From: Myrmaecium sp. VS I D KN 1
Lineage: Eukaryota; Ascomycota; Dothideomycetes; Valsariales; Valsariaceae
Assembly: GCA_019775845.1 (NCBI GenBank)
Contig: JADQAV010000018.1
Location: forward strand, 193,044 to 257,043
Length of the DNA: 64,000 nt
Reading direction: 5' to 3'
Of the stretch, positions 11,793 through 22,697 are shown piece by piece (position 1 is the stretch's first letter; each line of letters opens with the position of its first letter). The notes beneath the pieces were generated by a model. That model worked only from the letters and a program-made list of their open reading frames with translations. It did no database searches and was not told the origin of the DNA. A program made the translations under genes and the position numbers.

Positions 11793-13543
11793 GACGGGGC
11801 GCACTTCCTAAGTAATGCAAATGCAATTGTTCAACCGCATGCTGCTGGCGATAGGTCCACGATCAAAGAACGGTGAAACTCACTTGGTCTCCGCGGAAAG
11901 ACGGGGAGCGGGTGAAATGAACGAGCTCCCTTCAGGGGAACGGTAGAACTTTAGGGAGGAGATGAACTCTGGGGGAGGGGTGAACTTTAGGGGAGGGGAA
12001 AGGGGGTGAAAGGGCTGGCGTGGAGAGGATAAAGCTGGCGTGGAAAGGCAGGGAAACCGCAAAAGAGGGGGAAGCGCGCGAAATGGTTTTCAGCCGCCAC
12101 CGGACAGAGACGCTCCGGTCGTCCTCACTTCTCCCATCTTTGCATGGAGACAGGGTTCGAGAACCGTTCGCGCCTCCTACTTAGCGGTAGCGGTAGCGGT
12201 TAAAAGCAATGACCGCAAGTTGTGCAAACGAAGCACGAGCGAGCAAAAGAGCGCGAAGTTAAATAGCCGCTCACCGGGGAAATTTTGATACCAATTTAAG
12301 TCGAGGTCGATCTCACTGCGACCACAACAATGAAACTTTCTTCACATTTTTTTTTCATTCTTTCTTTCCTTTCTTGGGTGATGTGCTGCGGAGGCGAAAG
12401 CGGAAGGCGGAGACGGAAGGCGGAAGGCGGAAGGAGCACCCGACCCCAGCCGGCCGACGTCGAATCTACTCACCATTACACATATGATTCACAATCGGAT
12501 TGATTGATAGCATGAAATACAGTCAGGAAAAGACGCGGATGGTTGAAGATTGGTAATCCCGAAATATTCGAGCGACTGATGCCTCCCCCATTTCCATACC
12601 TATCTCCATCTCCATTCATATCCCCAGTATCCCCCCATTCCCCCACCTGCCCGTTCATACAATACGCACCCCACCCATCTATCCACCCACCCGTCTACCA
12701 GCCCAGGGATATCGCACGACCACCCCACCCCATCCCAACCAGCCATGAACCACAAGAGGAAAAAGAAAAGAAAGAGGATAATAAACAACAAAGGAAATGT
12801 AAAAAAAAGACTAGAGAGATTGGTTAAGGAGAGAAAAAAAAAGAAACGATGGTTTGTAGGTAGGTTGGTATAAGAGAGTCCCTGCCTCCCCAGCCGACGC
12901 CTCCGGACCGCCCCAGTAAAAACACCATCCATCCATTCTCCCATTCACCCATCATCATCCGAACCCTTGATTCGAGCACACACCCAGCGGAAGGAACGAT
13001 AAAAAAAAAGGAGATGTAATATCAAAGCGAACGCCAGGAAGAAGAAACAATATAACAAAACGGGAAAATACACTAAACGACAGTACTAAAGAAAAAAATA
13101 AGGGACAGGGAAAAAAAAGGTAAGCGAAAGAAATCAAGCCATCTAGGCTTCTTTTTTAGAAGAGAAGAAAAGAAATAAGAATAAAACTAAAATCAACTCT
13201 ATACTGTTCCCAGATAAAGAAGAAGATGTAACACAGAAATTTTTACGCCATGCGCGCGCGATAGAGAGAGATACGAATTACAAAGACGAAGGGGTATTTG
13301 TTTGGAAAACAGCAAGGAAAAATAAAATAAGAATGATGATGACGGTAACGAACAAACAAAAAAAGAACCCATACGCTCTTCAATCGTGAAGGGGTGCTCC
13401 TCCGAGAGGGGCTTTTCTTTTCGCCCCTGCCTCGTCTCAAGGGAGCAGCGGCAAAAATAACAGCAAGGAGGAAGAATATATGGTACAAGGAATTCGTTCC
13501 AATTCCAGCTGGGCCAAATCAGCCCTTCTCGATCGACCTCCCA
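11793..13543. other. Long convergent intergenic region, low complexity
   Basis: 1.75 kb between the 3' ends of IMP4 (+) and PLC1 (-). It holds imperfect purine repeats (GGGAGGAGATGAAC-like, 11900-12010), a GGTAGC triplet at 12180-12205, a GGAAGGC/GGCGGA tract at 12390-12440, CCACCC-rich DNA (12660-12740) and A-rich stretches (12760-13330) that could be the 3' UTR of PLC1 read from the other strand. No protein or RNA gene is supportable. Confidence 0.5.
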
Positions 13544-16500
13544 TCACCGTTCGATCGTGGACGTCCGACTAAAGTAAGAGCTAGCGGGCTCGCCATCCTT
13601 CGGCTCACGCCGCCTGCGCTCCGACTCGCGGCGGCCAAAGACACGCTTGAAGAAGTTGCCCTCGTGCGGGAGGCTGGAGGACACGCGATCGACGGAGCGG
13701 GTCTCCAGCTGATGGAGCTCGTCCACCGGCGTGTGGTCCTCCTTCATGATCTTGCAGAACAGGGACGAGAAGAGGTACTGTTCGCCGTTCACGTCGAACA
13801 GAGGGATGTGTCGGAATCCCTGTTGGAGGCTGCTTAGTTTGGCCGTGAAGGACGCCAAGGTCGATGCGTTCTTGCCATCTTTGCCGTCGGGGGAGTTCTT
13901 CACCGTCCAACGAACGAAGACCAGGGACGGATATCTCGTCTCCACTTTGACCGTCAGCGTCTGGTTGAACTGAGGGTCGTAGCCGTTCCCCTCCACGATA
14001 TGCGTCCGCTTCCGCAGAGGGGTCGAGAGACCGGACACGCCCTCGCGGGCAGACGCATCAAGGCCACCTTCCCCAGTTGCCACATTGCGGCCCTTGTCAT
14101 CAGCGCTGTACATCTCAAACTCGATGAACGGATTGATCGCAGCATCGGGACCCAGGCCTCTCGGTCGAGGGAGCTGCTGGGCAGAGATGATGTTGACCGA
14201 GAACTTCACCAACTGCTTCGGCTTCTTCCTCGAACCGCGCATGTCGTGACCATGACTGAAGTAGTGGTGCTCGCGGCGCAGCTCTTCCGGTTTGAGCACA
14301 TAACCCGTCCGATCGAAGCCACCGGCAAACATGGCTTCGTTGATCTGCTGGCCGACGTCATAGGTCTGCCAGTTGAGGGCGGCCATCTGGACTCCACGGC
14401 GCCAGAACTTGATGGGATCAAAGTTCGAGGAGTTGATCCTGTGGGCCTTGGGATACACCCGCATCAGGCATCGCATGTTATGCTCTTCGAGCAGTTCCTT
14501 GTCGCCATACTCGGACTTGCAGAGCTTGTCGAAAGTGTTTTCCGCGAACGAGAAGATGTGGTTGTAGGTACGAGCTTCCGGAGACCTGAAGCCTCCGAAC
14601 TTGATGCCGCGAGCATAGACGCCGAGGTCGCCCAGAGGCTTGATGATGTTGCTCGTCTTCTTCTTTCGCTTCTTTTCTGACAAGCTCGGAGGACTATCAC
14701 TATCTTCTGCGGAGCTAGCGGCGCTCGGCAGAGTGTTCGCGGCGGCGCCGAATCGTGGCGAGGCCCAAAACGAGCCACTGCGCTCTGGTGGACTCATAGA
14801 AGGTGGACTGGAGAGAAGAGGCGAGCTGGGGATTTGGGAGTTATCCAGGATCTGGGGTCGCGAAAAGGGCGAACTGAAGCCGCGTTGCCGCCGGATCGGA
14901 GCTACATCCTCCGCCAACATCCTTTCGTCGGCTGCTTGCGAAGCCTTGACCTTGATGAGGATTTTGTGTTTGAGCTCTTCAGGTGAAGGGAGCGTTTGAG
15001 AGTCCAAGGAGAGAGGTTGAGTGAGCAGCTGGTCCCCAAAATAATGCACCATCATCGCGGTCATGATCGCTTGCTGCTCCGGGTTGCAGTGCACTTCCAA
15101 AGAGATGATGAGGGGGTAGGGCGATGAGACGAAGGCGTATTTGTTGATGACTTGTATGCAGTCTTCGAACGAGATGCTGGATGTCAGCGTCCGTCCGTGG
15201 ACGACGATGGGACCATCGCTGCCATCCCAACAGTCGATCTCAATGCACCGGCATCCTTTCTGCAGAGTCGTAACGTAGGCCTCGGTGCTCGATTCCCCAG
15301 CAACCTGGCGGCCAAGTAGGTAAGTGTTGTGCGAGCTGGAGATGAAATACTCGTTTAGGGGCCGGTCGAGACAGGGTTCGCCCCGCGGCATTGCCAAAAC
15401 GGAGTTGGTGGGGGACGACAGGAACGCAGCGAACGCAGCGTAACTCATCGAGGGCACCGACGTGTTCTCGTTCAGGGGTGTCGTTACGCCTTTTAGTTTA
15501 GAAGAGCGAGCATATTTATCGAATACGCTATTCCAGAAGTCGGCCTCCCGGGCGACATCCACCCCTTGCTCCTTGACGAGGAAGTAAAAGAAAGTATCCT
15601 TGTCCATCAGTCCGTCGGCGTTTTTGTAGCTGTCAAATATGGCTCGGAGATCCTTACGATCTTTAAGTCGTCTAATGAATCTCACGAATTGCGATTCGGT
15701 CAAGGAGCCAACGAAATCCACATCGGCCTTGTCAAAGTGCTCCTTCAGCGTGCTCTCAGAGCAGTTGATCTGGAGGCTTTGGCAAATCTGCTTGACGCCC
15801 GCAAAATCCATGCGTCCATCCCCACCGGATGCATCCTCCTGAGCACGTTGCCAGAGGGCCTTGGCACTCTTTTCTGCACTTCCTACAAGACCAGCCATCA
15901 TCTCGATCCGACTCCGGGAAACCTCCTCGAGCGTGGATGTCCACAGAGTAAAGTGCAACTCGTTCTGGGCGACCAGGTCAAGATTCTTCGGAACGAGCTT
16001 GCCATTGGGCCTTTCGGCTACGCAGTACACAATCGTAAATCCGAACGGCGTTTTGTCCAAGATGGAGCCGCGCTCTTCACGATAGATGCGGGAATCGGGA
16101 CCATATCGGATTTCCTTGATGTCATCGATATAGATCTGCTTGGTCCGAGATGCAGCCCAGCAGACTTTGGCCGAATCAAAGTCCAACCAAAATTTGATCT
16201 GCTTCGATTTTTTCTTTTTCGAAAGCTTGGTGAGGATGGTGCCCTGCTCGAGGATGGAGGACCTGACGGGCGCAGTGCCCACGTCAGAGACAGACCCCGC
16301 ACCGGACTGGCCAGCAGTAATCCCAAGTGCATTAGGCGTATCATCGTGCGCCACCGGATCCCCATCCTCAATCGCCTCATCATGATCCTCGAGCTCAAGG
16401 TCGGAAATGTCAACACCGCTGTCTAGGACGCTTTTGCTGTCGCTACGCCGGCGCATGATGACTGGTCCACAGCTGCGGTCCCTGTGCGCATGCGACGCCG

Positions 16501-16960
16501 AGCCGCGACGGCGAATCTTTGCAGATGCGCGCCCGGAAATGCGCCTCATCAGGCCGGGGCTCTTGCCACTGGCAGCGCGGTTGGCTGAAGCATTTGCGTG
16601 CGCCAGAGCTTCGGCCAATGCGGAGGGTGTAGGCGACGAAGTCGGTGGTTGATATGCGGGCTCAGAAAGCAGCATCGGAGTTGGAGAGCCGTTCATGATC
16701 TGGGAGGAGGGCCCCGCGACCTCCGGGGAGGTCTGTAGCGATGTACTGGTGCCTATCTGAGAAGGAGTTGAGGAGGGACTGTTGCGAGAGGAAGGGTTGC
16801 TGTTGGCAGAAGCGGGCGGGACCTGCCCGGGGATGGTGGAGAGAGCATATTGCTTCGAAGGGATCTGGCTGAAGGAGCCTGGGGGAGAAGGGAGTGGCGG
16901 CGCCGCCTCGTCGAGAGGCGCGCAAGGGGAGTACGGAGGTACGGAAGCTGGGACGTTCAT
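13544..16960 (-). CDS. plc1: Phosphoinositide-specific phospholipase C
   Basis: 1,138 residues, single exon, ATG at 16960. Order: Ser/Pro-rich disordered N-terminus (1-230); PH-like domain (about 235-350); EF-hand-like region (about 360-515); catalytic X box from about 525, with the first catalytic His in SSSHNTYLLG (about 544) and the second in VVHGRTLT (about 588); an acidic, Ser-rich linker (about 680-790); Y box (PLGDLGVYARGIKFGGF, and a RVYPKAHRINSSNFDP stretch, about 790-905); and a C2 domain (about 930-1090). It hydrolyses PI(4,5)P2 to diacylglycerol and inositol trisphosphate at membranes in a calcium-dependent way. The order and residues match fungal Plc1/PlcA. It has the longest upstream region in the window (5.7 kb). 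Confidence 0.95.
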   Translation of the reverse strand: MNVPASVPPYSPCAPLDEAAPPLPSPPGSFSQIPSKQYALSTIPGQVPPASANSNPSSRNSPSSTPSQIGTSTSLQTSPEVAGPSSQIMNGSPTPMLLSEPAYQPPTSSPTPSALAEALAHANASANRAASGKSPGLMRRISGRASAKIRRRGSASHAHRDRSCGPVIMRRRSDSKSVLDSGVDISDLELEDHDEAIEDGDPVAHDDTPNALGITAGQSGAGSVSDVGTAPVRSSILEQGTILTKLSKKKKSKQIKFWLDFDSAKVCWAASRTKQIYIDDIKEIRYGPDSRIYREERGSILDKTPFGFTIVYCVAERPNGKLVPKNLDLVAQNELHFTLWTSTLEEVSRSRIEMMAGLVGSAEKSAKALWQRAQEDASGGDGRMDFAGVKQICQSLQINCSESTLKEHFDKADVDFVGSLTESQFVRFIRRLKDRKDLRAIFDSYKNADGLMDKDTFFYFLVKEQGVDVAREADFWNSVFDKYARSSKLKGVTTPLNENTSVPSMSYAAFAAFLSSPTNSVLAMPRGEPCLDRPLNEYFISSSHNTYLLGRQVAGESSTEAYVTTLQKGCRCIEIDCWDGSDGPIVVHGRTLTSSISFEDCIQVINKYAFVSSPYPLIISLEVHCNPEQQAIMTAMMVHYFGDQLLTQPLSLDSQTLPSPEELKHKILIKVKASQAADERMLAEDVAPIRRQRGFSSPFSRPQILDNSQIPSSPLLSSPPSMSPPERSGSFWASPRFGAAANTLPSAASSAEDSDSPPSLSEKKRKKKTSNIIKPLGDLGVYARGIKFGGFRSPEARTYNHIFSFAENTFDKLCKSEYGDKELLEEHNMRCLMRVYPKAHRINSSNFDPIKFWRRGVQMAALNWQTYDVGQQINEAMFAGGFDRTGYVLKPEELRREHHYFSHGHDMRGSRKKPKQLVKFSVNIISAQQLPRPRGLGPDAAINPFIEFEMYSADDKGRNVATGEGGLDASAREGVSGLSTPLRKRTHIVEGNGYDPQFNQTLTVKVETRYPSLVFVRWTVKNSPDGKDGKNASTLASFTAKLSSLQQGFRHIPLFDVNGEQYLFSSLFCKIMKEDHTPVDELHQLETRSVDRVSSSLPHEGNFFKRVFGRRESERRRREPKDGEPASSYFSRTSTIER

Positions 16961-17120
16961 GTTTGGAAATCGCGGCAGAGAGAGGCCCTATTGGCTATAG
17001 AGGGAGGAAGGCATGCTTTCAGGAGTGGAGGGAGAAAGCGTCGAGGGAACACCAGATCCAGGTGCAGGAGGGTAGGACGGAGTGTGGACACGGAAGGGTT
17101 TTATCGTCGAGCGGAGCAGA

Positions 17121-17155
17121 ACCGTGGACGGAGCGTGGACGGAGCGTGGACGGAG
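17121..17155. repeat. 11-bp tandem repeat (GTGGACGGAGC)
   Basis: About three head-to-tail copies of an 11-bp unit, just inside the PLC1 upstream region. Confidence 0.8.
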
Positions 17156-18203
17156 GTTGCAGCGCGCGCAAGTAAAGCGGCGGTGTTTATGGACGCATCA
17201 CGGATGCTCGTGGTCGGAGTAGCGATACAGGCAGGACCGGGGCGGGAACGAGTTTGGTGTGTTGCGCCTCAAGCGCGACAGCAGGAGCTGCAGATGCAGA
17301 GGCCGATGCAGATGCAGATGCAGGCGGGCGGTCAGCTGAAGTGGGTGATTGATACTTGCGTCTGCCCTCTGCAACCGTGCTCGGATCCGGTTTACGGCGA
17401 ATGATCTGGCAGGGTGGTCGGACAGATGTAGCAGGAGGCCACGGGCAATGGAAGGAGCGACGGGACGGGCGGGCGATGAGCGTCGGGAGCGCGGGACCGG
17501 GCAGCGGTAACGTCAATGGTAAGGTACCTAATGGTAGGTAATGCCTCTGGTTCTGATTCTGGTAACGGTAACGGTAACAGGATGCGCAATGGGTATTCAA
17601 TGCGTAGTAATGCGCATGCAACCGAGAAAGGTGTGCGCGAGCTGATGAGGTCGTGTATGTATGTATGTATGGCGGGACCGGCCGAGGCTGTCGAAGCGGA
17701 GGGGAAAAGAAGAAGAAATTACAATCGCGTGCGGGTCGAACGGGGGGCGAGAGGGGGAAAGGCGGCAACTGCGGCGGATGAGAGGATTTTTCGAATGACG
17801 CGGCGGTAGCACAGCTGCTGCTCTCGCAATCGCAGACGAAGAGAAAACGGCGAAAAAGGGCGAAAGGGGAAGAAGGAGAAGGAAAAAGGCGCGCGGTGTA
17901 CGAGGTACAACGGGAGCCGGTGGACGGTTGGTTGGTCGGTTGTTTGGTGGTTGATTGGTGATTGCGTGAAGATGAGAGGACGTGGGCGAGGGAGAGTGAG
18001 TGAGAGGGAAAGAGAGGAGTGAGGTACGAGTCGGTTGGTAGTGGTAGGTAACGTCGAGGACTGGGAGTGCGCAGGTTCGTGTGGGTGCGAGGCAGATTAG
18101 GTGGTTGTTTCGGTCGTCGTTTCGGTCGTCGTTTAGGTACCGGCCAGCGCCGAACTTAGTCCCAGCAAAACCTCAAAGGTACCAACCGCAGCCTGGGATG
18201 ATG

Positions 18204-18257
18204 AGGGAGGGGGGAGGGGGGGGCTTGTGTGGGAGGGGGGGGGGCCGACGGGAGGGG
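18204..18257 (+). repeat. G-run cluster, potential G-quadruplex
   Basis: At least four separate runs of four or more G within about 54 bp, including runs of 8 and 10. It lies on the strand opposite to PLC1 transcription, 1.2-1.3 kb upstream of its ATG. Folding is inferred from the run pattern only. Confidence 0.6.
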
Positions 18258-19954
18258 AACACACACACAGAACAAAAGAGGGATGGGATAGGTTTCCAAA
18301 CAAATTCCATGGGTGGGCGTGGCTGGGCATGGGTGGACACTGGACTGTTGCGTGGGCGGCGGTGGCTCCATCATCTCGGCTCCGTGGGTTTAGCGTCGGG
18401 TGTGCCAGAAGCGACCGAGTCTCGTCGTTTTGATTGGTTATAGGTAGCAGATACCGTTATGAATCTTTACGATACCATAACGTAGGAGGAGGCGGTGGTC
18501 TCCCTACTACCTACCTAGTCCTCGACCTATTACCTCCCACTGCCCTGCGCTGCCCTGCGCTGTCTTGTCTTGCCTTGCCTTTGCCCTGCCTTGCCCTGCC
18601 TAACCCGACGACAGTAATGCTCACAGCATCGTCACCTTACCGTACCATATAAACCCCTTTCCTCTGAATATCATCATCGCCCGTACCGTATTGAATGAAT
18701 CCGGCCTTTACGGCATCTCAGGTCAAGTTGGCCGTCGACCGCGGATTGTACCGTACCTGGAGTGGCGCAAAGAAATCTCACCAATCAGCCACCGTTCCAA
18801 GCCCTGGGTACCGTCCTACCTACAGTACACACACACCCGACACACACCATGGCAGCATGGTACCCTACGGAATCCGGAAGGCGTTGCGCAACGGTCGGGT
18901 TTCCGTTCAGCGTTTTCCCTTTCTCGAGAGGAAAAGAGAGAGGGGCGCGTCAGAGCAAACAAGATTGGCTCGCTGCTTTTCCCTCCTCCTCTCCTCTGCT
19001 CTCTTCTCTCTTCTCCCATTCACCACTCAAACCCCCCTGCCCCGTTCCCCCCTCCCCCTCTCCCCGCGAGCGAATCCCACACCACACACCACTGCATGTC
19101 ACCAGCAGAAACGCAGAACCCGCCAGACCGGCAGGCAGGCAGACAGCGACAGGCTGGCTGTCTGGCTGACAATGATGATGATTTACAGGCGATGATGATG
19201 CTGATGCTAATGCCGATCGGGTCATTCGGTAACTACGGGAAGTGTCAATCCTCATCATCATCATCATCGCCCTTTTCTCCCCTCCCATCAAACGTTATTT
19301 TATACCTAGTAAGTATCGTACGTACAAACCTTTCGCCTCCATCGACCCCACAACCTCCATCCTTCCTTCCTTCCATCCTTCCCTCCACTCGGCACAGCCC
19401 AGAAAGGAAGAAGAGAGAAGACGAGCGGGGATCGTTGGCAGCGATCATCCTGCGAGTAAGTCGTAGTGGTAGCGCTGAGTTGGCAAGACGGACGGATTAA
19501 GGTAAGGTACTGTAGGTACCTTTACCTATCCGTAACCACCGCATCCCCATCTTCCAATGAAAACCGAACAGAGCAGAAGGAGAGAGACGAGCGGGGGGGG
19601 GGATACAGTATGGTAATAATCTGACCATAATGAAGTCAGCCAGCCCTCTCGGGGGAGCCAGCGAACCTCTCTTCGAAAGAGGAGAAGCAACCCAGTCAGA
19701 GCCCAAGAAAAACGAAGATGAAACGAGCCCCGTCCACAACTTTTACTGACAAAGTTCACCGGTTTGGAAGAATGAAACGATACTTAGGATTGGGAAGCTG
19801 AAAGCGGGCACGCGCGCAGCAGCAGCGGCTCTCTTCTCACCTCAGCCTCTCAGCTCAGCCTCCCTCCCTCCCTCCCTCTCCCCGCACCATCCGTCCGCAC
19901 CATCCGTCATCCCTTCTCCTGCCCCCGTCGTGTCGTGTCGTGGCACCCCCGCCC

Positions 19955-20003
19955 TGAGCCATGAGCCATGAGCCATGAGCCATGAGCCATGAGCCATGAG
20001 CCA
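19955..20003. repeat. 7-bp tandem repeat (TGAGCCA)x7
   Basis: Seven perfect copies of TGAGCCA (49 bp). Low-complexity minisatellite in non-coding DNA. Confidence 0.95.
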
Positions 20004-20407
20004 TTCCTCTGGCCCTTTGCTTTCCCTTTCCTTTTCCTTTTCCTTTTTCTCCGATCGGGGTTACTCCTCGGACGCCCTCCGTCCCAGGTGCATCGTCATC
20101 CGAGTACCTACCTACCCAACCCAGGATGTAGTTCTCATTCGAAAAAAGAAGAAGAAGAAGAACGAAGACACGCTCACGCGCGCGCGCGTGTGTATGTCGC
20201 GTATTTTCCGTTCCAAAGACAACCGTAAAGTACCTACCTGTACTCGGAGTACCTAAGCATCCGAACGGAGGGAAAATATGACGTAACCCAATCGTGACTG
20301 AGACTTTCTTCCATTCCACATCTCCCCGTTGTTGTGCCGTCGTTTCAGAGCGGATGGAGATGGAAGGTCCCACTTGGACCACCTCTCACCGGGCTGCTGG
20401 GCTAGGC

Positions 20408-20476
20408 TGGCTACTGGGCTGGCTACTGGGCTGGCTACTGGGCTGGCTACTGGGCTGGCTACTGGGCTACTGGGCT
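20408..20476. repeat. 12-bp tandem repeat (TGGCTACTGGGC)x5 plus partial
   Basis: Five perfect 12-bp copies (20408-20467), then a shortened copy. Because the unit is four codons long, it makes spurious repetitive peptides in several frames. Confidence 0.95.
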
Positions 20477-22697
20477 GCAAGGCAGGGCTTTCTTTCGGAA
20501 CGAACCGGTCGGGCGCTTCCACCATGCCACACCTTACCACACCGCGTCCACGCTCTCTCTCCGCTTTCCCTTCTCTTTCCCTGTCGCTCTCTCGTGCGCG
20601 CGCTCAGCTCTCTCACCTGAAGCGGAAGCAAAAGGAAAACTCCCTGTCTAACCTGCCCGACCGCCCCCGCCTTTCGCGCGACTCGCTTGGATACGGAAAG
20701 AAAAGAAAAAAAAAATTCCGCAGTCAAACACCGACAGGATGGTATGGTATGTAAAGGTCGATTCTTCTGCGGGCGACTCGCGATCGCGCGAATCGGAAAA
20801 CGGGGCAGAGAAAAGACGACGGAGAGAAGAGAAAAAGCATGCGAGGACGCCCAGCTTCAGGATCAGTGCCTAAGGTATCTGTATGTGGATGCCCGGTTTG
20901 GCAGGCCATCATGCGCCTTTCCCCGTCTCCCCCTAGGTCTTGCCCGCTACAACTGGGGGATCGGCGTCAAGCGCCGTCTGCTCTTCACCTCATCCACCTT
21001 CTCCTCCCGAGGTCGTCCTCATCTTCTCCCCCTTCTTGAGCCCTGCAACATACCACAGCCTTCAAACTTCTCAGCCGCCCAGCGCTCAGGGATCAGGGAG
21101 GGGGTCCCTGTTCCCCCTGCCCCCCTCTCCCTCCCCTGCCGCGCCGCCATCGCCAACTATGCCGTCGTCGCCCTCGCGGCCTCGCCTCACTTTCCCGCAA
21201 ACTGCGATCTCGCTCGGTTCCCAATCTGGCGGCCCACCAGCGCTGCACGTTCACGCTCACGCTCACGCTCGCGCTCACGCTGACAGTTGCCGCAAAGGGG
21301 GGCCAAGGGGGGTGGTGGTCCGGTAAGCAAAGCGCACCAGCGCATCAGCACATCAGCACGAAATGCACGAACGGCAGGTTTGTCCCGTCGTGTCACGGTA
21401 CGAAATACCGGACGGTAGTTACCTGAGCCTTGTGCGTGCTCAGCTCATCTACCTTACCGACCTTACCGCCGCCGGTCTGCATGTCAGCCTGCTGCAGGCA
21501 AACGACCCAATGAAGAAGTATGTACCCCTACGAATGAAGCAAGAGCGACGAGGCTTCAACTTCTTCTTTTCGATCGTTCGACGGGACGGACGTGCGTCCT
21601 TCCACTCCTCAGTGCTCTCCCCCCTTTTCCCCAGTTCAGACCCATTTCAGGTACCACCCTCCACACAGACAACAGACAACACGTGGGCATCCACCACACG
21701 CGGTCCATCACGGTGGGCAATCACAAACCTCCCTCCATATCCGGCTCAGCCCAGCCCCGGACGGAAGGGACGATGTGTAACCACCCCCTTGCTTCCCTTC
21801 CATCTTCTTTCCCCTCTTCACTGCAAGCAAGTCGACTCGTGCTCGTCGTGCTCGTGCTGTCGTTCCCCCCTTCCTTCATACAGTACAGTACTTCTTCCTT
21901 ACCGCTCACTGTACATACTCATTCCTGTACCCCACCCAAAGAGGTAATGGATAGGGGGACGGACCCAGACGGATGGGACCGCAGTGATCTTGACCCATGC
22001 CGTCTTCCCTCCCTCCCCCCTCCCTCACGCTCCCTTCCGCTGTCAGTCATAATGCACCCTTTCGGTAAACGCCCGGCAGCATGCCGAAGGAGGTGTGATG
22101 TACCTAGTGTTGCAGTGCGGGGGTGGGGAGAACCCCATCCTCAGTGAGCGTGCTCGTCGGTTAGTCTTCGCCTGTCCTTCATGAGATTCAATTTCGGGGG
22201 CTTCGTGTGAGCATGCAGAATACCAAACGCACAGCTAGCTGGACGAAGCTCTCGTCAGAGAAGCTGAAGAAAAGAATTTATGACAGGTCAAATTCTCATC
22301 TTCTTTTGTTTAGTCATTTTCTTTTCTTTTCTATTTTCTCCACACCCTCACATGTCGTCCGCTCTTTCAGCGAAAGTTTGGTTCTGCAGCTTCAGCTGGC
22401 CTAGACGGGCCTTTATCTTCTTTTCTTTTTCTTCCTTTTTGATATCGACAGCGGGGGAAGGGGAGGGCTTGCATAATCTAGCGTTTGGCTGACGGCCGTG
22501 TCCGTAAGAGCAGCGAGGGGTTGCCCTCCTGACGCGTCCCGTTGCCTTGTCGTCGCGAGAGAGGAACCGTCACCGCGGTGCGTGCCCGCCGCCGCCGTTG
22601 CAGTAGTTGAGGAAAAGGAGGTACAGACGAAATTATTACTCTCTTCTTTCTTCTTCCGGTCCTCTCCTTCGGTTGGACGATGCGTTTCGTTTTCGAG

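Larger units (their letters stand above)
16961..22697. other. 5.7 kb gene-poor upstream region of PLC1
   Basis: No frame here has a domain, believable splice pattern or coding-like composition; the longest (18691-19500 +) is low-complexity. The region contains stacked simple repeats (17121-17155, 18204-18257, 19860-19890, 19955-20003, 20408-20476, 21240-21285), many GGTACCT/TACCTACC motifs and C-rich pyrimidine tracts. It is several times longer than other gaps in the window. It may hold a long 5' UTR, regulatory sites or non-coding RNA for PLC1, or the 3' end of the upstream gene. Confidence 0.5.

Noticed and set aside
10758-11804. 348-codon frame on the minus strand opposite IMP4
   Set aside because: Low-complexity Gly/Val/Arg/Glu-rich translation, caused by extreme GC3 of IMP4 on the other strand. 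IMP4 has clear homology and splice structure.
12147-12165. GGGTTCGAGAACC string resembling a tRNA T-arm
   Set aside because: No acceptor stem, D-arm or anticodon arm could be placed around it.
15566-16426. 286-codon plus-strand frame opposite PLC1
   Set aside because: Antisense shadow of the PLC1 coding sequence.
18540-18605. CCTTGCCT/CCCTGCGCTG pyrimidine repeats as a possible satellite
   Set aside because: Too short and too irregular; simple low-complexity DNA.
18691-19500. 269-codon plus-strand frame in the PLC1 upstream region
   Set aside because: Composed of Pro/Ser/Thr-rich simple sequence, with equally long frames in the other phases. No domain or splice logic.
20687-21283. 198-codon plus-strand frame in the PLC1 upstream region
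   Set aside because: C-rich low-complexity DNA ending in a CGCTCA repeat that codes RSRSRS. Not supported as a gene.
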